Shown one piece after another: positions 1 to 10,892 of a stretch of 64,000 nucleotides of DNA. Each line of letters opens with the position of its first letter. Within the stretch, counting starts at the first letter, position 1. The notes beneath the pieces were generated by a model. It was not told the origin of the DNA and made no database searches. It was given only the letters and a program-made list of their open reading frames with translations. The DNA is from Agriotes lineatus (Eukaryota > Arthropoda > Insecta > Coleoptera > Elateridae): positions 1 to 64,000 of the forward strand of contig CALNHX010003277.1 of assembly GCA_940337035.1 (NCBI GenBank). Reading direction: 5' to 3'. A program made the position numbers and the translations under genes.

Positions 1-1685
1 CTCAACTAGATCTGCCACTGAGGCATTTTTCACGCTCCGTCGTTATCTACCACATACGAGGCAAACGCGTTAAAGGCAGTCATTAATTCAATATGCATAT
101 ATAATTAAACAGCCTCGTGTAGCCATGAAAATAAACCTAGGTATAAAGTTACATAAGATTCAGAGAACAAGCGTTTTATGGCAGCTAATCAATAAATAAA
201 GCAATAAACCACAATTATACATGAACGGCAGTACTCGAACTAAGTGCATATTGCAGTTAACATCCGTTACGTGTTATAACTTCAATAAATGTGATTATAT
301 CTGGAGTTGCGCAATTGCTAGATCAACTCTTGGAGAAATTTCTGTTTAAGCCTACTAATAATTAATTGTGTTCAATTTTTATTCCATTTGCGTTAAGGTC
401 ACTGCCCAACTTCAATTTTATTCGGTACGTTATGTCTTTTAATGCTAATTAGTTTTACTTGCAGGATCGAAGAGTTTCAACAATTAATTTATATGTTTGT
501 CATAATTAGCAAGAGTAAAAACTTATCATGCAATGAAAACAGAAGAAGAAGTATTCTCCTCTTTCTAAATATATATTTAATTTATTATTGATAGCGGAAT
601 AGTTCTAAATAAATACCACAATGTAAAAAATACTGTTGCAAAAACAATAAAAGTATGAAGATGAAATGTTCAGCATTACTAACATCTGATAAATAGTAAG
701 TTACTTCACAAACGCTTGCAATTTTTACATTATCTTCTAAGGTTAATGTCTGGAGAAAATTACTAGTAATTCTGTATTCAAAATTATGAGCAATTATAGT
801 TCAAGATTCTATTGATGCAATGCTAGACACATCTTGTTCATGATTAGATAATTATATATAAACTGATTTGTTCCTTTTCGTCTAAAGAATGAAATAATTA
901 TTTTATGTAGTCAATAAAAGCGAACTCTTACAAAGCTTTCGATTTTAATTCGCTTTTAAAAGTAATTATAAAATTATGTAACAGTTGTGCGCTCCAACTT
1001 ACGTCTTGCGGTTTTTAAATGTCTCTTATGTTATTGGATAAGTGATAGAACTCCGTGTCATCTTTTTTTTCCTAGGTTAGATTGTCAGAGTACATATTTG
1101 AAATAAATAAAAAATAAAATGCAAACAAAAACATCGTTTAAAAGATCACTGACCTTCGAAGGTTTATTTGATTGTTTACACTTAGTGTAAATATGCATAT
1201 TAATTCAGAATTTTACTAAAATAGAATTAAGGAATACACATAAGTTGTTGAAATAAGTAAAAGTAGAAAACAATATATACGTATTTCAATAAATCAATAT
1301 TAAATATCGATTCACATACATTAAAAGAAGATTGTAAAAATGCATAGTAATTGAAATTAAATAGTTGATTAAAAAATTACATTTTGAATTACTTGGTTTA
1401 TGTGTGAATGATCCTAACACCCAATTATACTAGAGTGCATAATTTCAGCTACTAACATTTGGTCCGTCGAGCCGGATTATGCTTAAAATGTAAGTTTCTT
1501 TGAAGCGATCCAAACTGTAATCTAATCTTAAGCCATGAGTGTTTGTACGTTATTAAATTTAAAATAGAATTTATATCCGTTTATTTACTGTTTAACAATT
1601 CTTCATTGTACCTCTGAGTACAAGTTGCTGTTGTTTGCATTGTTAAATGTACTTAAGTTTCTCATGAGTGGGAAATGCGCCTCGT
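1..1685. other. AT-rich non-coding stretch
   Basis: No reading frame of note, no RNA gene and no clear repeat can be supported here. The sequence is AT-rich with only scattered stops-free stretches shorter than 60 codons. It may be old decayed repeat DNA or host intergenic sequence. Confidence 0.6.
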
Positions 1686-1689
1686 TTCT

Positions 1690-2110
1690 ATAAATATAAA
1701 AAACTGACCAAGACAATTTCCCACTGCTTATAAACCTCGCGGCTCGATCGATTAAGCCTTGAGAGTACCGTTTATAAAATCTATAAAATATTGACCTACA
1801 TAGCGCGAGCAGCTCGCGATACAGTTCAGTTCCATCTGAACAGGAGAGCTATCTCTCCGGGAGATCTTTATGTGCCGGTTTGGAGCGTTTATAAACTTGT
1901 ACAAGTAAGCGTTCAATAAAATCTATGATCTCTGGCTGAGTAACAAACGAGTAGCCGGCGACAATTTGGCATTTCCGGCAACCGCTACGTGTTACAAAAG
2001 TTCTCCTTCTGGGATAATAACTCACACATACGTCGCAAAACCAGAGACTCGAGCAATTTGTTCCGAAGGAGCCTATTAATATCGCTCTACCAGGACCGGC
2101 ACGACAATAA
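1690..2110 (+). other. possible LTR-like promoter/poly(A) block
   Basis: A more GC-balanced island contains, in the order expected for a U3-R-U5 segment, a TATA-like TATAAAATAT stretch near 1780, a conserved-looking block with an imperfect GAGCTATCTCTCC inverted motif, an AATAAA signal near 1915 and a GGCGACA end near 1957. No second copy exists in the window and no coding part of a retrotransposon adjoins it, so a solo LTR is only a guess. Confidence 0.22.
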
Positions 2111-2762
2111 ATATCACACAGGACTAAACAATGTTTTATTGCCTTCTCTTTAATTATTGTAGAATACTAACGACTATTCGATTTAAAAAATGTCTACTAC
2201 AATTTGTAATGTTTAGACTTGGGGAAATTACGGAGGTAGGAAGTTATAGGCGTGATTAGAGTAGTATCAACGAACTATTCATTCGGTTGTTTCGAAGCAA
2301 CGTCTTGACGAAAATAGTTGTTTCAAATTGAAAATTACATTTTAAAACAATCAAACAGTCTGAAGACGCTGTGGTGGAATTTGTTATTTTCGTAGAAAAT
2401 TCTCTGGTTCTATGGTCCACCGTGAATCTTCCAATTTTGAAGTCAATACTATTGCCCAAAGTTTGATTATAAAGTATGACTTCACATATTATCCCAGAGC
2501 CAAAATAGTTTTTTTATTATACCTGCATCAGAATCGCCGTTTAAAGCACGCCTGAGCGTGCGAAAACAGGCGATTAAAGCTCGGCGAGCTTTAAAGGTTG
2601 TCAAGGAAACGATCGAATGCAATAACGGACGTGGACGCGACAAAAACGTAAACAGTTCTCGTAACTATAGTAGCAATATTATTATGCCCTTTCGGTTTAT
2701 CACGGCCAAAATTATTTCTAAGTTTTTAGTGCGTAATTTATTTCCAGTATTGCAGGTATAAT

Positions 2763-2907
2763 AAAAAATAGCGTAAAGTATTCGTGGATAACTGGTCTTT
2801 ATAACACTTGCTCTATTTCGAGCACTCCGGCTACGCCGTCGTGCTCGAAAACTCGCGCGTGTTTTAAAGACCTTGTTATCCTCTCATACTTTAATATACT
2901 ATTTTTT
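2763..2907. repeat. interrupted palindrome 1, tip ACTCCGGCTACGCCGTCGT
   Basis: Arms of about 60 bases pair imperfectly across a GC-rich tip at 2822-2844. The right outer end, read on the minus strand, is AAAAAATAGTATATTAAAGT; the left outer end is AAAAAATAG followed by a diverged GTAAAGTATTCG. Tip and outer end resemble those of the other palindromes in this window although the arms do not. Confidence 0.8.
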
Positions 2908-2987
2908 CTATGATCGTGTCAAAATGACAACTTTTTGCACAGTTTCTAGTGTCAAAAGTGACGTTTGTGGCACACTTAATATTGGTG

Positions 2988-3016
2988 GCGTGTTTTAATA
3001 CTATATTAAAACACGC
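2988..3016. repeat. short perfect palindrome
   Basis: GCGTGTTTTAATA is followed after a few bases by its reverse complement. Nothing else is attached to it; it may be a remnant or chance structure in AT-rich DNA. Confidence 0.55.
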
Positions 3017-3120
3017 TTTGCCGTAAGTTTGAATGCCAACATAACCTATAATATCTAACACAATGTGAGGGAAAAAGTGTCACCGAACTAAATTTTTATA
3101 TTTCTGTTACGATCGTAGAG

Positions 3121-3252
3121 AAAGTAGCTTATGATACATGTTGTGCCATTAAAGCACCAGCGACAAGCACTCCGCTTTGCGTCGTGCTCTTAAACTCGTC
3201 GCACGTGCTTTAAAAAGGTGCTTATACACTAGTATCATAATATACTATTTTA
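3121..3252. repeat. interrupted palindrome 2, tip ACTCCGCTTTGCGTCGT
   Basis: Imperfect arms of about 55 bases flank the tip at 3167-3187. Read on the minus strand the right outer end is AAAATAGTATATTATGATAC. Its tip is almost the same as that of the palindrome at 2763-2907 while the arm sequences are unrelated. Confidence 0.78.
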
Positions 3253-3727
3253 ATTATCTTGTACCCAAATTTTGCAATTAATTTTGTATTTAACAACTGT
3301 ACAAAATGTATTATGATCCTCTTTGGTCGTCATTGTGAAACAAAAATAGACAAATTACAGTTTCGAAGCTAACTTGACAATACTGAAGAATTCTTGTAAC
3401 AAGAAATGAAAATCTTTAAAAATTGTGGTCTTTATTCGTATCAATTTTTTTTAGAATCACAAATTTCAAACTGGGGAAAACATAAACACACTCTCAATTG
3501 TGAACCGTAATAATAGAGAAACGCGTTGTACATTGAAATAGGTAAATGAATAAATATTTTGCAGTTGTCAATAGTAGATTAACTTTTTGATCGATTTAAT
3601 ATCAAATAATTTATAAATCAAGTGTTTTTAATAATAGTTGCTACGAGAGTCTACGTTAAAGTTTTTATCTTCATCAGTGTTGTTATAGACTCTTAACCAA
3701 ATTAATTTTAGTATCGTTAAGAGATTT

Positions 3728-3824
3728 ATTACCGCACTGAGTGCGGTAATGGATATTACCGCACTCAGTGCGGTAATGGATAGATATTACCGCACTCAGT
3801 GCGGTAATGAATATTACCGCACTC
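3728..3824. repeat. array of 23-bp palindromes (3.5 copies)
   Basis: Three full copies of the perfect palindrome ATTACCGCACT-N-AGTGCGGTAAT lie at 3728-3750, 3755-3777 and 3786-3808, spaced by 4 and 8 bases, and a half copy follows at 3813-3824. The central base is G in the first copy and C in the others. Each copy can form a hairpin or bind a symmetric dimer. Confidence 0.9.
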
Positions 3825-3904
3825 TTTTTGTATAAAGAAATACGTTGAACCAGAATTTATTAATGAAGATAAAATATTGAACAATACACGTTTTGCTTAT
3901 GGCA

Positions 3905-3979
3905 GTTAACGAGACTCGTTTGATTGCCGCAAAACTCGGCTCACCGCCTCGTTTTTGGCAATCAAACTCGTGTCGTTAA
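3905..3979. repeat. interrupted palindrome 3, tip ACTCGGCTCACCGCCTCGT
   Basis: Arms GTTAACGA...GATTGCC pair with GGCAATCAAACTCG...GTTAA across a tip at 3934-3952. The tip again carries ACTC on the left and CTCGT on the right. Confidence 0.78.
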
Positions 3980-4630
3980 GATGCTCATAATCAAACTTGT
4001 ATAGTTAATATCTATTAAAGTACTACTAAACTAAATGCGTAAAGCTTCGGTAAACAGCTTTCACTTTAAAATGGTAAAACCTGCTAAAATGATCCATAAT
4101 TAATTATAACCATCTATTAGGAAAAACTGCAATTTGATAATAACGTCTGATAATTTTTTATCGCTTTTAACCTCTTAGCGAGAGATGGCGGTTCTCCTAT
4201 CCTTCATCAATTACAAGTGGCGCTCTAATGTGATAACGAGTATAAGCACAGAACAACAAATGATATCTCCAAATCTACAAAAAGTCATACCGTTTGCAAT
4301 ACTACTCTTGATGCTTATAGGAAGTTGGTAATGTAGCACATTTTTCGTGTTAATATGCTGGGAATTGAACCACAAAAACTTAGCTGAACCGCAGCAATGT
4401 CTTTCGAAACGAGTGGGCGAAAATTCATTTCCGGGTATGTACGGACACCTCAAAATGCACGGTTTTTTGTTACTATGGTTATTTTTGCGATTTTTCGGCT
4501 TATTAAATGAGGGTTTCTCCAGTGGCGTTGCTTGTGATTGTAAGAATAGGTATTACTTTTTTAATGTTTGTATTTTAGCAAAGTTTCACAAGTAAACAAA
4601 CTATACATGTAATAATATGTATTTAATAAA
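3980..4630. other. no gene seen
   Basis: Short overlapping open frames on both strands show no recognisable motif. Nothing else can be supported in this stretch. Confidence 0.5.
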
Positions 4631-4636
4631 TATGTA

Positions 4637-5545
4637 TCAGTATTCAATTGCTACTACGCTTTGCAGTTTGTTTCGCATAGAGTTGACCAATGTTTCCATA
4701 TTGTATCTTCTCAGTTCCTTCCAAGCATTTATTATTCTTTCCCATAATTCATCGGCGTTGTTTGGTGCAAACTCCCTGGTATAAATTTTTTTAGTTAAAT
4801 ACCCCCAAACATTTTCGATAGGGTTCAAGTCCGGACTTTTTGCAGGCCATGGTAATAAATTGATATTATTCTCATCAAACCATCAATGAACAATCCCTGC
4901 TGCATGCACAGGACAGTTATCCTGTGAAAATAATATTATCAATTACGTTAACATAAACAAAATTAATTAACTAAGTAATATCTTGCCTGTTGAAAAGTAA
5001 ATTGATTAGGAAAGACCTCTCTTACAAATGGCAGCATCACATTTTGCAAAATATTGCAATAATTTTCAGCATTCAGTCGACCATTAATTCTATAGCATGC
5101 CCCAGATCCGTGAGCATTGATCCATCCCCATACGTTTACAGAGAATCGTCCACTACTTAAGGGTTGAACATAATATTGTTCCTCAAATCTTGAATTTTGT
5201 GGTCCATACACCCTTAATCGTCAATTGGTAAATGATTGAAATACGTTTTCATCTGAGAAAACAGTCCTGTTCCAAAAATCGTCGATTTCATTCAAATAGT
5301 CGGTTGCAAACTGTATTCTTCGTTCTTTGTTCTCTGAGGTTAAAAAAACTTTTCTTGCAGAAGTCTCTACTGCCAACGATTTTTAATTTTGAAAATGCAG
5401 CTCTTGCTGACATGCAAATCTGCTGCGACTCGACTCAGCGACCAGTTCTCTTCCAGTTTTGTAATAGCTCGCATTTTCTCTGCTTCTGACAAATGTCTGG
5501 GAATTTTTCGAGTTTTCAGTTCTATGACATTTGATGACAAACGTA
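4637..5545 (-). pseudogene. Tc1-like transposase relic
   Basis: Read on minus, the fragments give a Tc1-family DDE transposase that would cut and paste DNA at TA sites. An N-terminal helix-turn-helix (SRVAADLHVSKSCIFKIKNRW) lies near 5480-5420. The middle catalytic region (RFSVNVWGWI) is around 5140, a QQ-DNCPVH motif spans the gap near 4987/4921, and the C-terminal SPDLNPIENVWGYL is near 4830-4790. The protein ends at 4637. Stops and frame changes between about 5400 and 5215 disable the first half. The family is clear; the exact subfamily is not. Confidence 0.85.
4922..4986 (-). other. candidate 65-nt intron (GC-AG) in the Tc1-like gene
   Basis: The Tc1 reading frame stops making sense after ...FTFQQ and resumes in the same phase with DNCPVH 65 bases later. 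The intervening bases start with GCAAGA and end with TTTTCACAG, so they look like a short GC-AG intron exactly splitting a catalytic-aspartate motif. An insertion that happens to mimic an intron is the alternative. Confidence 0.6.
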
Positions 5546-5639
5546 AACGTCAAAACTCGACGTCTATGATTAGAATATCGTATTACACGCTAAAAATCTG
5601 CCGTGCACTTTGAGTTGGCCGTAACGGTACATATCTTTC

Positions 5640-6660
5640 ACACATAGCCGCGACAGTTAGGGATGGATTTTCATGAAAATGTACAGAAATGTTCTATAAA
5701 GCTTTGGGACGACGGCAGCAGACTTTGATTGTCCTGTATTGCAGCGTTCGCTGTCAGGAGGTCAAAATCCCCAAAAACTGTAGAAAAACGACAATGGCTC
5801 TTACGATTTTGATCATTTTCACAGACAAGATTTACCTCTTACTCATAAGTAATACCCCATAGTCAGTATCTACCGAAAAATTCCAGGCAGGGGGACATCG
5901 GGGGGGGGGGGGGGGGGATACACATTTCGTACAGACGACTCTCCATGAAAATGTACGGAGGTGTGTGATGAATCTGTACAACGATAATACTAAACTTTGG
6001 TTCCACTGCGATACACCATTTGGCGCCAGGAGGCCTAAATACTTCAAAAACTGTAGAAAAAACGAAACGGAAAATATTTCCCTCTTACTCGTAAGTGATG
6101 CCCCATAGTCAATATCTACCCAAAAATTCCAGAGAGGAAAATACCTGAGAAGGGTTACACATTTTATGCGGACTGCTTTCCATGAAAATTTACGGAGATG
6201 TTCTGTGAAGTTTTAGAACGATAATACCGCGATACGTCGTTGGGTGTGAGGAGGGCCAAATACCCACACAAAATTCGAAAAAATGACAAACATTTTTGTT
6301 CTGAAAAATTACTCTTAATGATTATAATCATCTTCACAGGTAAAATTTCCCTCTTACTCATAAGTGATAGCCCATAGTCAGTATCTACTGAAAAATACCA
6401 GGGAGAGAGATATATGGGGGAGAGGGGGGACAGACTTCATACAGACGAATTTCTATGAACATTTCCGGAGATGTTTTATGAATATTTACAACGATGGTAC
6501 AGACTTTGGTTCTACTGCGTTGCACCGTTCGGTGTGGGAAAACCAAAATACCCCAAAAGTGATACCCCATAGTATCTACCCAAAAATTCCAGGGAGGGAG
6601 ATGTCTGGGGGTACAAATTTTATTTCGGTGCTGAACTCATGAAGTATGAGAACGTATAAC
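5640..6660. repeat. degenerate tandem repeat, units of about 195-270 bp
   Basis: The block ACCCCATAGTCAGTATCTACC recurs at about 5850, 6101, 6370 and 6565 (shortened), each time followed by AAAAATTCCAGG, a G-rich run, a CATGAAAATGTACGGAG-like segment and a GTTCCACTGCG-like segment. Unit length varies through indels, and one unit contains an uninterrupted run of about 17 G. Short open frames inside the block are by-products of the repeat. Confidence 0.85.
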
Positions 6661-7120
6661 TGTTTCTGTACAACACATTTTTGAACACGACTGTACCTAC
6701 AGTGAGGTTTTATCAAACCGAACATAGGGGAAAAACTAACTATTGGGTTAGAGAGCATTAGGGGTATCTATCGTCTTCGTGTTGCTCGACTCTTGCAAGG
6801 TCATGTCTTGTATATTCTAGCGAGAGTCTTGAAAAATTCTTGTCTTGTAGAATGACATCACATTTGCAAAACTCGTGCATGCATATGAGGAAGACCGTAG
6901 GACTAATCCCTTAAAAGCCTATTATCGACGTAAAAACGAGATGCAACCCGACAAATGAAATGCTAAGTTGGGCGGTCAAGTATAAGTTACCTACGACCTT
7001 TTTTTTTTTTTTTTTTTTTTTTATTAAGGCTTTTTTGGGATCTTAGCCTATCCGCCACGTGAATTTGTTACAGTAAATTACTTAATGTTAAACTTGTAAC
7101 ACGACCAAAATTTCAATAAT

Positions 7121-7976
7121 TTAAATCTTAATTGACGCCTCACTCAAAAATTTCACCAGTACTTTATAAATATTTATATTGTTGGAAGAAAGCATGCTGA
7201 CCACATTTAAGGGAAACGAAATACCCATTAACCTTAACTGCTCCATAAACTGTGTGCGTTGTATATGATGTTTGGTGCACGCAAAAATAATGTGGTTCAA
7301 ATCTGCCACTTCATATCCACATTCACATTTTGGAGAATCTAACAAATTAATTTTATGCAAGTGAGCTGGAAAACAACCGTGTCCAAATTTCAGTCTTGCA
7401 ACTGTCGAGTAGAAAAATCTAGATATGCTCCCCTGCTTATACCAGCGGGCATAATCGACTCTCGGATGAATCAAAGCATATTGAGTCATTCTTTCACTGT
7501 AAAACATTCGCCATCGAGTGTTCCACTTGCGTCTGAGAATATCTGATTTGGCCAAAACAATTAGGTCTTGCCCAGACAAGTTATTGTCGTCAATGGTGTT
7601 TCTGTGCACTGCTGCCTTAGCTAGCTTATCTACTTTTTCATTAGGTTGAATATTCGAATGTCCTTTTATCCAGAAAAAACGTACTTCGACCCCTTTAAGT
7701 TCAAGAAAACAATATTTGGATACTACCTCAGACACCAAAGGATGACAGTTAGAATAATGTTTTCTATGTCTGAGCGCTTGCAGTACACTTTGAGAATCAG
7801 ACATTATTACAACATTATTAGCGTTAAGGGTACATGCGTACTTAATCGCTTCTAAAATTGCTTTTGTTTCCGCAGAAAATATGGACAAGTTGTTATTTAA
7901 CTTAAATTGTTTTTGGATGTTATTGATTGCATCATAATATGCGCCTCCACATCCATCTATAGATTTTGAGGCATCA
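7121..7976 (-). pseudogene. RNase H domain of the I-like ORF2, out of frame
   Basis: This segment encodes the RNase H part of ORF2, which degrades RNA in RNA-DNA hybrids during reverse transcription. Visible residues are the glutamate in AETKAILEAI, the aspartate in IMSDSQ, WIKGHSN with the late histidine, and VDKLAKAA with the final aspartate. A cysteine/histidine tail (CECG...H...C) near 7330-7270 resembles the gag-like zinc motif at the end of such ORF2 proteins. The first catalytic aspartate (YTDAS) lies at the break. The frame differs from that of the upstream RT because of the duplication at 7977-8016. Confidence 0.85.
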
Positions 7977-10881
7977 GTATATATAACTGTTGCGTTGTAT
8001 ATATAACTGTTGCGTTTGATAAACGGTCCAATGTAGACAGATAAACCAGTTTATCGTTATATACATCTCCGTTATACGGCGGAAATACAATTTTAACTGG
8101 TTTAAGATATTGAAGAAAACTTTCTGTTGGGAATTTAGCTTTGGGAATTACCTCATCGAAAGACGACACGTACCTGTAAGCTTCCACTAGAGGTGGCGAT
8201 GATTTTTTCGCCCAGAACCTATTCACCAAATCCAAAACCGAAAGGGTGTGAATATTGTTATATATAATATTTGAACTGCTAGTTTTCAGTTTTATAACAT
8301 ATTTAACAGCCATGAACTGTCGACGTAAATCCAATGGAGGTTCTTCCGCTTCTACGTGCAACGCTTCAATTGGAGTAGAACTCATTGCCCCAACACAAAT
8401 ACGAAGAGCCTTATTTTGAACAACCTTAAGGCGATTTAATTGTCCCTTACTAGCGGAACCAAACAAAATACAGCCAAATTCGAGATGCGAACGAATGCAT
8501 GCGTTGTAAAAGTTGCGTGCGATTGTAACATCCGCTCCCCATCTAACCTTAGTCATCATACGAAGAAGGTTCAAATACTTCTCACATTTTGCAGTAATGT
8601 AATTGATATGTTGAACCCAATTTAACTTATTGTCGATTATGAATCCTAGGTATTTAACGGATTCTTTAATTGGAAGCTTAATATCTCCTAAGATAATGGA
8701 ATTTTCTGGAAGGTTCCTGTGTCGAGAAAAAAATACCACATTCGTTTTTTGACTAGATAACTCGAAACCATTACGCTCTAACCACTTTTGTGTATGACTT
8801 ACTGCCACCGAGAGGTTACTTTTGAGATTATCCAAAGATTTGTGAGACGAAACTATGCATATGTCATCAGCATATTCGATAGTTTTAACAGACGAATCAA
8901 AAATTTTGTGAAACTCGGCCGTATACAAATTGAAAAGAATAGGACTCAAAATAGAGCCCTGAGGCAGACCTATTGATACAGTTCTGGGACCTATTAATTG
9001 ATTTTTATTAGTCCTGATATACAACCTGCGATCTCTAAATAAGTTTGTTATATTCCGTGCCACAAACATTGGCAAACCTAAAGATACTAATTTGTTTTCC
9101 AATATATCCAAATTTACACAGTTATATGCATTTTTAATATCTAAGAAAATTGTGCTTAGATAATAGTTATGAGAAAAACTCCTTTGAATTTCTGTGATAA
9201 GATCGGTTACAGCATCGATAGTACCCATTGATTTACGAAACCCATATTGCTGGGATGGGAGAATATTATTCACTGCCATCCACCATTCGAGTCGCCTCTT
9301 AATCATTTTCTCGTATGTTTTAAGCACACACGATAATAAAGATATAGGTCGATAGGATGCTGCTTGAGTAGCATCGCAACCCGGCTTTAGAATAGGAACA
9401 ACCACAACGTTCTTCAAATCCTGGATTATTACACCCTCTACCCACATGGAATTAAAAACTGATAATAGCACTTGCTGAATATTTGATGGCAGTTGATTGA
9501 TCAAAACATAAGGCATGTTATCAAACCCTGGGGCACTGTTTTGGGGAGTGCTTAGTGCTTGTTGGAGTTCTAACATTGAAAACGGAGTACTTAAAAAATT
9601 ATCATTATCAGAATTCGAGCAATAAGGTAATAGGTTGCTGGCTGAAGGTGGTGTCAAAGTTTGAAGAAGACTTGGAATCCAGTCCTCGTTTATATTTTTG
9701 ACATGTACTTTAATCCTCTGAAATTTCCTAATCGACTGCCAAATGTCTTTACAAGGCGAATCTTTATTAAGACTGTTGCAAAAAGAAATCCAGCCTTGTC
9801 GTTTCTTTTTCTTTAAAAACCTTTTTGCATACGCAAATGTTTCTTGAACTTTGATGAAATTTTCTAGAGTTGCGTTATTTTTATACTGTTTTAGTACCTT
9901 TTTACGTTCCTCTACAATTTTGGAACAATCCTCGTCCCACCATGGTGGTGGTGGTTTTCCTTTAATGAGTGAGGGTTTCAGTGATGTTTCCATGATGTCT
10001 CGGATGAATATAAATTTATCTTGCGCTGAGCGTAACTGAATGTTGTCAATATCCGAGTATCTTAAAAGGTAGTCGTGATAGGATCGTAACTTGTTTGAAT
10101 CAATTGTCCATTTTCTGCTTGGATAAATCGTTTTATTTCCAATATCACTTGTCTCCAACGTAATGAGAATGGGAAAATGATCGGAACAGTAGGTATCCTC
10201 TAAAACATTCCAACAGATTTTTGGGGCCAGAACCGGTGAGGTTAAGGTAATGTCAATAGCTGAGATATTTTTATTTGGTCTGTTTATTTTTGTTGGGGAA
10301 CCGTCATTAAGCACAATTAGGTTATGCTTGTCGATTGACTTTAAGAGTATGTTTCCAGGATTTTCGGACTTAGACGAACCGAAGAAGGTGTGGTGAGCAT
10401 TGAAATCTCCACCAAAAATAAACGGGGAGGGAGCCTGTGAGAATAAACTATCGTAATCGTTGTAGCTTAAGTTTGCATGATTTGGACGATAAATCGAAAT
10501 AAACGATATCTTTACTTGCGGTAGAAATACACCACATATATTGATATTATTAATTTTATTTGGAAAGTTAATGGGTGTGAAGGAAATAGTTTTGTTGATT
10601 AATATTGCGGCGCCACCATAACCGTCATTGCGGTCACATCTCTGAATATTATAGTTTTTTAAAGATATTTTATACTGAGGCTTAAACCAAGTTTCACTAA
10701 TTAAGGCTACGTCGATATTATATTCTACAAGTAACTTTTCTAAATTTTCCCTTTTAGCTGGGACAGATTGAGCATTCCACTGAATGATATTTAAATTAAA
10801 ATTAGCCATTATAACTGCAAGAGGTGAAGACTCTCGTTGATGAAAAAACGTAATAGGTACGCGACAAAGATAAGAAGACAT
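7957..10881 (-). CDS. I-like ORF2: endonuclease and reverse transcriptase
   Basis: The 974-codon frame nicks target DNA and copies the element RNA there. Residues of about 30-245 form an apurinic-type endonuclease with QWNAQS, SETW, IYRPNHA, GGDFNAHH, SAIDITL and SDHFPI in order. Reverse transcriptase motifs at about 470-720 include SYRPISLL, FLDIKNAYN, GLPQGSILSPILFN and the catalytic YADD. The frame runs 11 bases from ORF1. It should continue into RNase H, but a 20-bp duplication shifts it to an early stop after ...TVIYT. Other than that no stop or frameshift is seen across the endonuclease and RT. Confidence 0.92.
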   Translation of the reverse strand: MSSYLCRVPITFFHQRESSPLAVIMANFNLNIIQWNAQSVPAKRENLEKLLVEYNIDVALISETWFKPQYKISLKNYNIQRCDRNDGYGGAAILINKTISFTPINFPNKINNINICGVFLPQVKISFISIYRPNHANLSYNDYDSLFSQAPSPFIFGGDFNAHHTFFGSSKSENPGNILLKSIDKHNLIVLNDGSPTKINRPNKNISAIDITLTSPVLAPKICWNVLEDTYCSDHFPILITLETSDIGNKTIYPSRKWTIDSNKLRSYHDYLLRYSDIDNIQLRSAQDKFIFIRDIMETSLKPSLIKGKPPPPWWDEDCSKIVEERKKVLKQYKNNATLENFIKVQETFAYAKRFLKKKKRQGWISFCNSLNKDSPCKDIWQSIRKFQRIKVHVKNINEDWIPSLLQTLTPPSASNLLPYCSNSDNDNFLSTPFSMLELQQALSTPQNSAPGFDNMPYVLINQLPSNIQQVLLSVFNSMWVEGVIIQDLKNVVVVPILKPGCDATQAASYRPISLLSCVLKTYEKMIKRRLEWWMAVNNILPSQQYGFRKSMGTIDAVTDLITEIQRSFSHNYYLSTIFLDIKNAYNCVNLDILENKLVSLGLPMFVARNITNLFRDRRLYIRTNKNQLIGPRTVSIGLPQGSILSPILFNLYTAEFHKIFDSSVKTIEYADDICIVSSHKSLDNLKSNLSVAVSHTQKWLERNGFELSSQKTNVVFFSRHRNLPENSIILGDIKLPIKESVKYLGFIIDNKLNWVQHINYITAKCEKYLNLLRMMTKVRWGADVTIARNFYNACIRSHLEFGCILFGSASKGQLNRLKVVQNKALRICVGAMSSTPIEALHVEAEEPPLDLRRQFMAVKYVIKLKTSSSNIIYNNIHTLSVLDLVNRFWAKKSSPPLVEAYRYVSSFDEVIPKAKFPTESFLQYLKPVKIVFPPYNGDVYNDKLVYLSTLDRLSNATVIYTTQQLYILMPQNL
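7977..8016. repeat. exact 20-bp tandem duplication breaking ORF2
   Basis: GTATATATAACTGTTGCGTT occurs twice head to tail at 7977-7996 and 7997-8016. Because 20 is not a multiple of three, it throws ORF2 out of frame at the start of the RNase H domain. Confidence 0.95.
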
Positions 10882-10892
10882 AGACAGACATT

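Noticed and set aside
3728..3824. CRISPR-like array
   Set aside because: Repeats are symmetric, spacers are 4-8 bases and there are no cas genes; the surroundings are eukaryotic transposons.
6364..6642. 92-codon plus-strand frame
   Set aside because: It consists of translated tandem-repeat units.
7957..8016. Programmed frameshift between RT and RNase H
   Set aside because: The frame change coincides with an exact 20-bp duplication and there is no slippery site, so it is damage rather than a translational signal.
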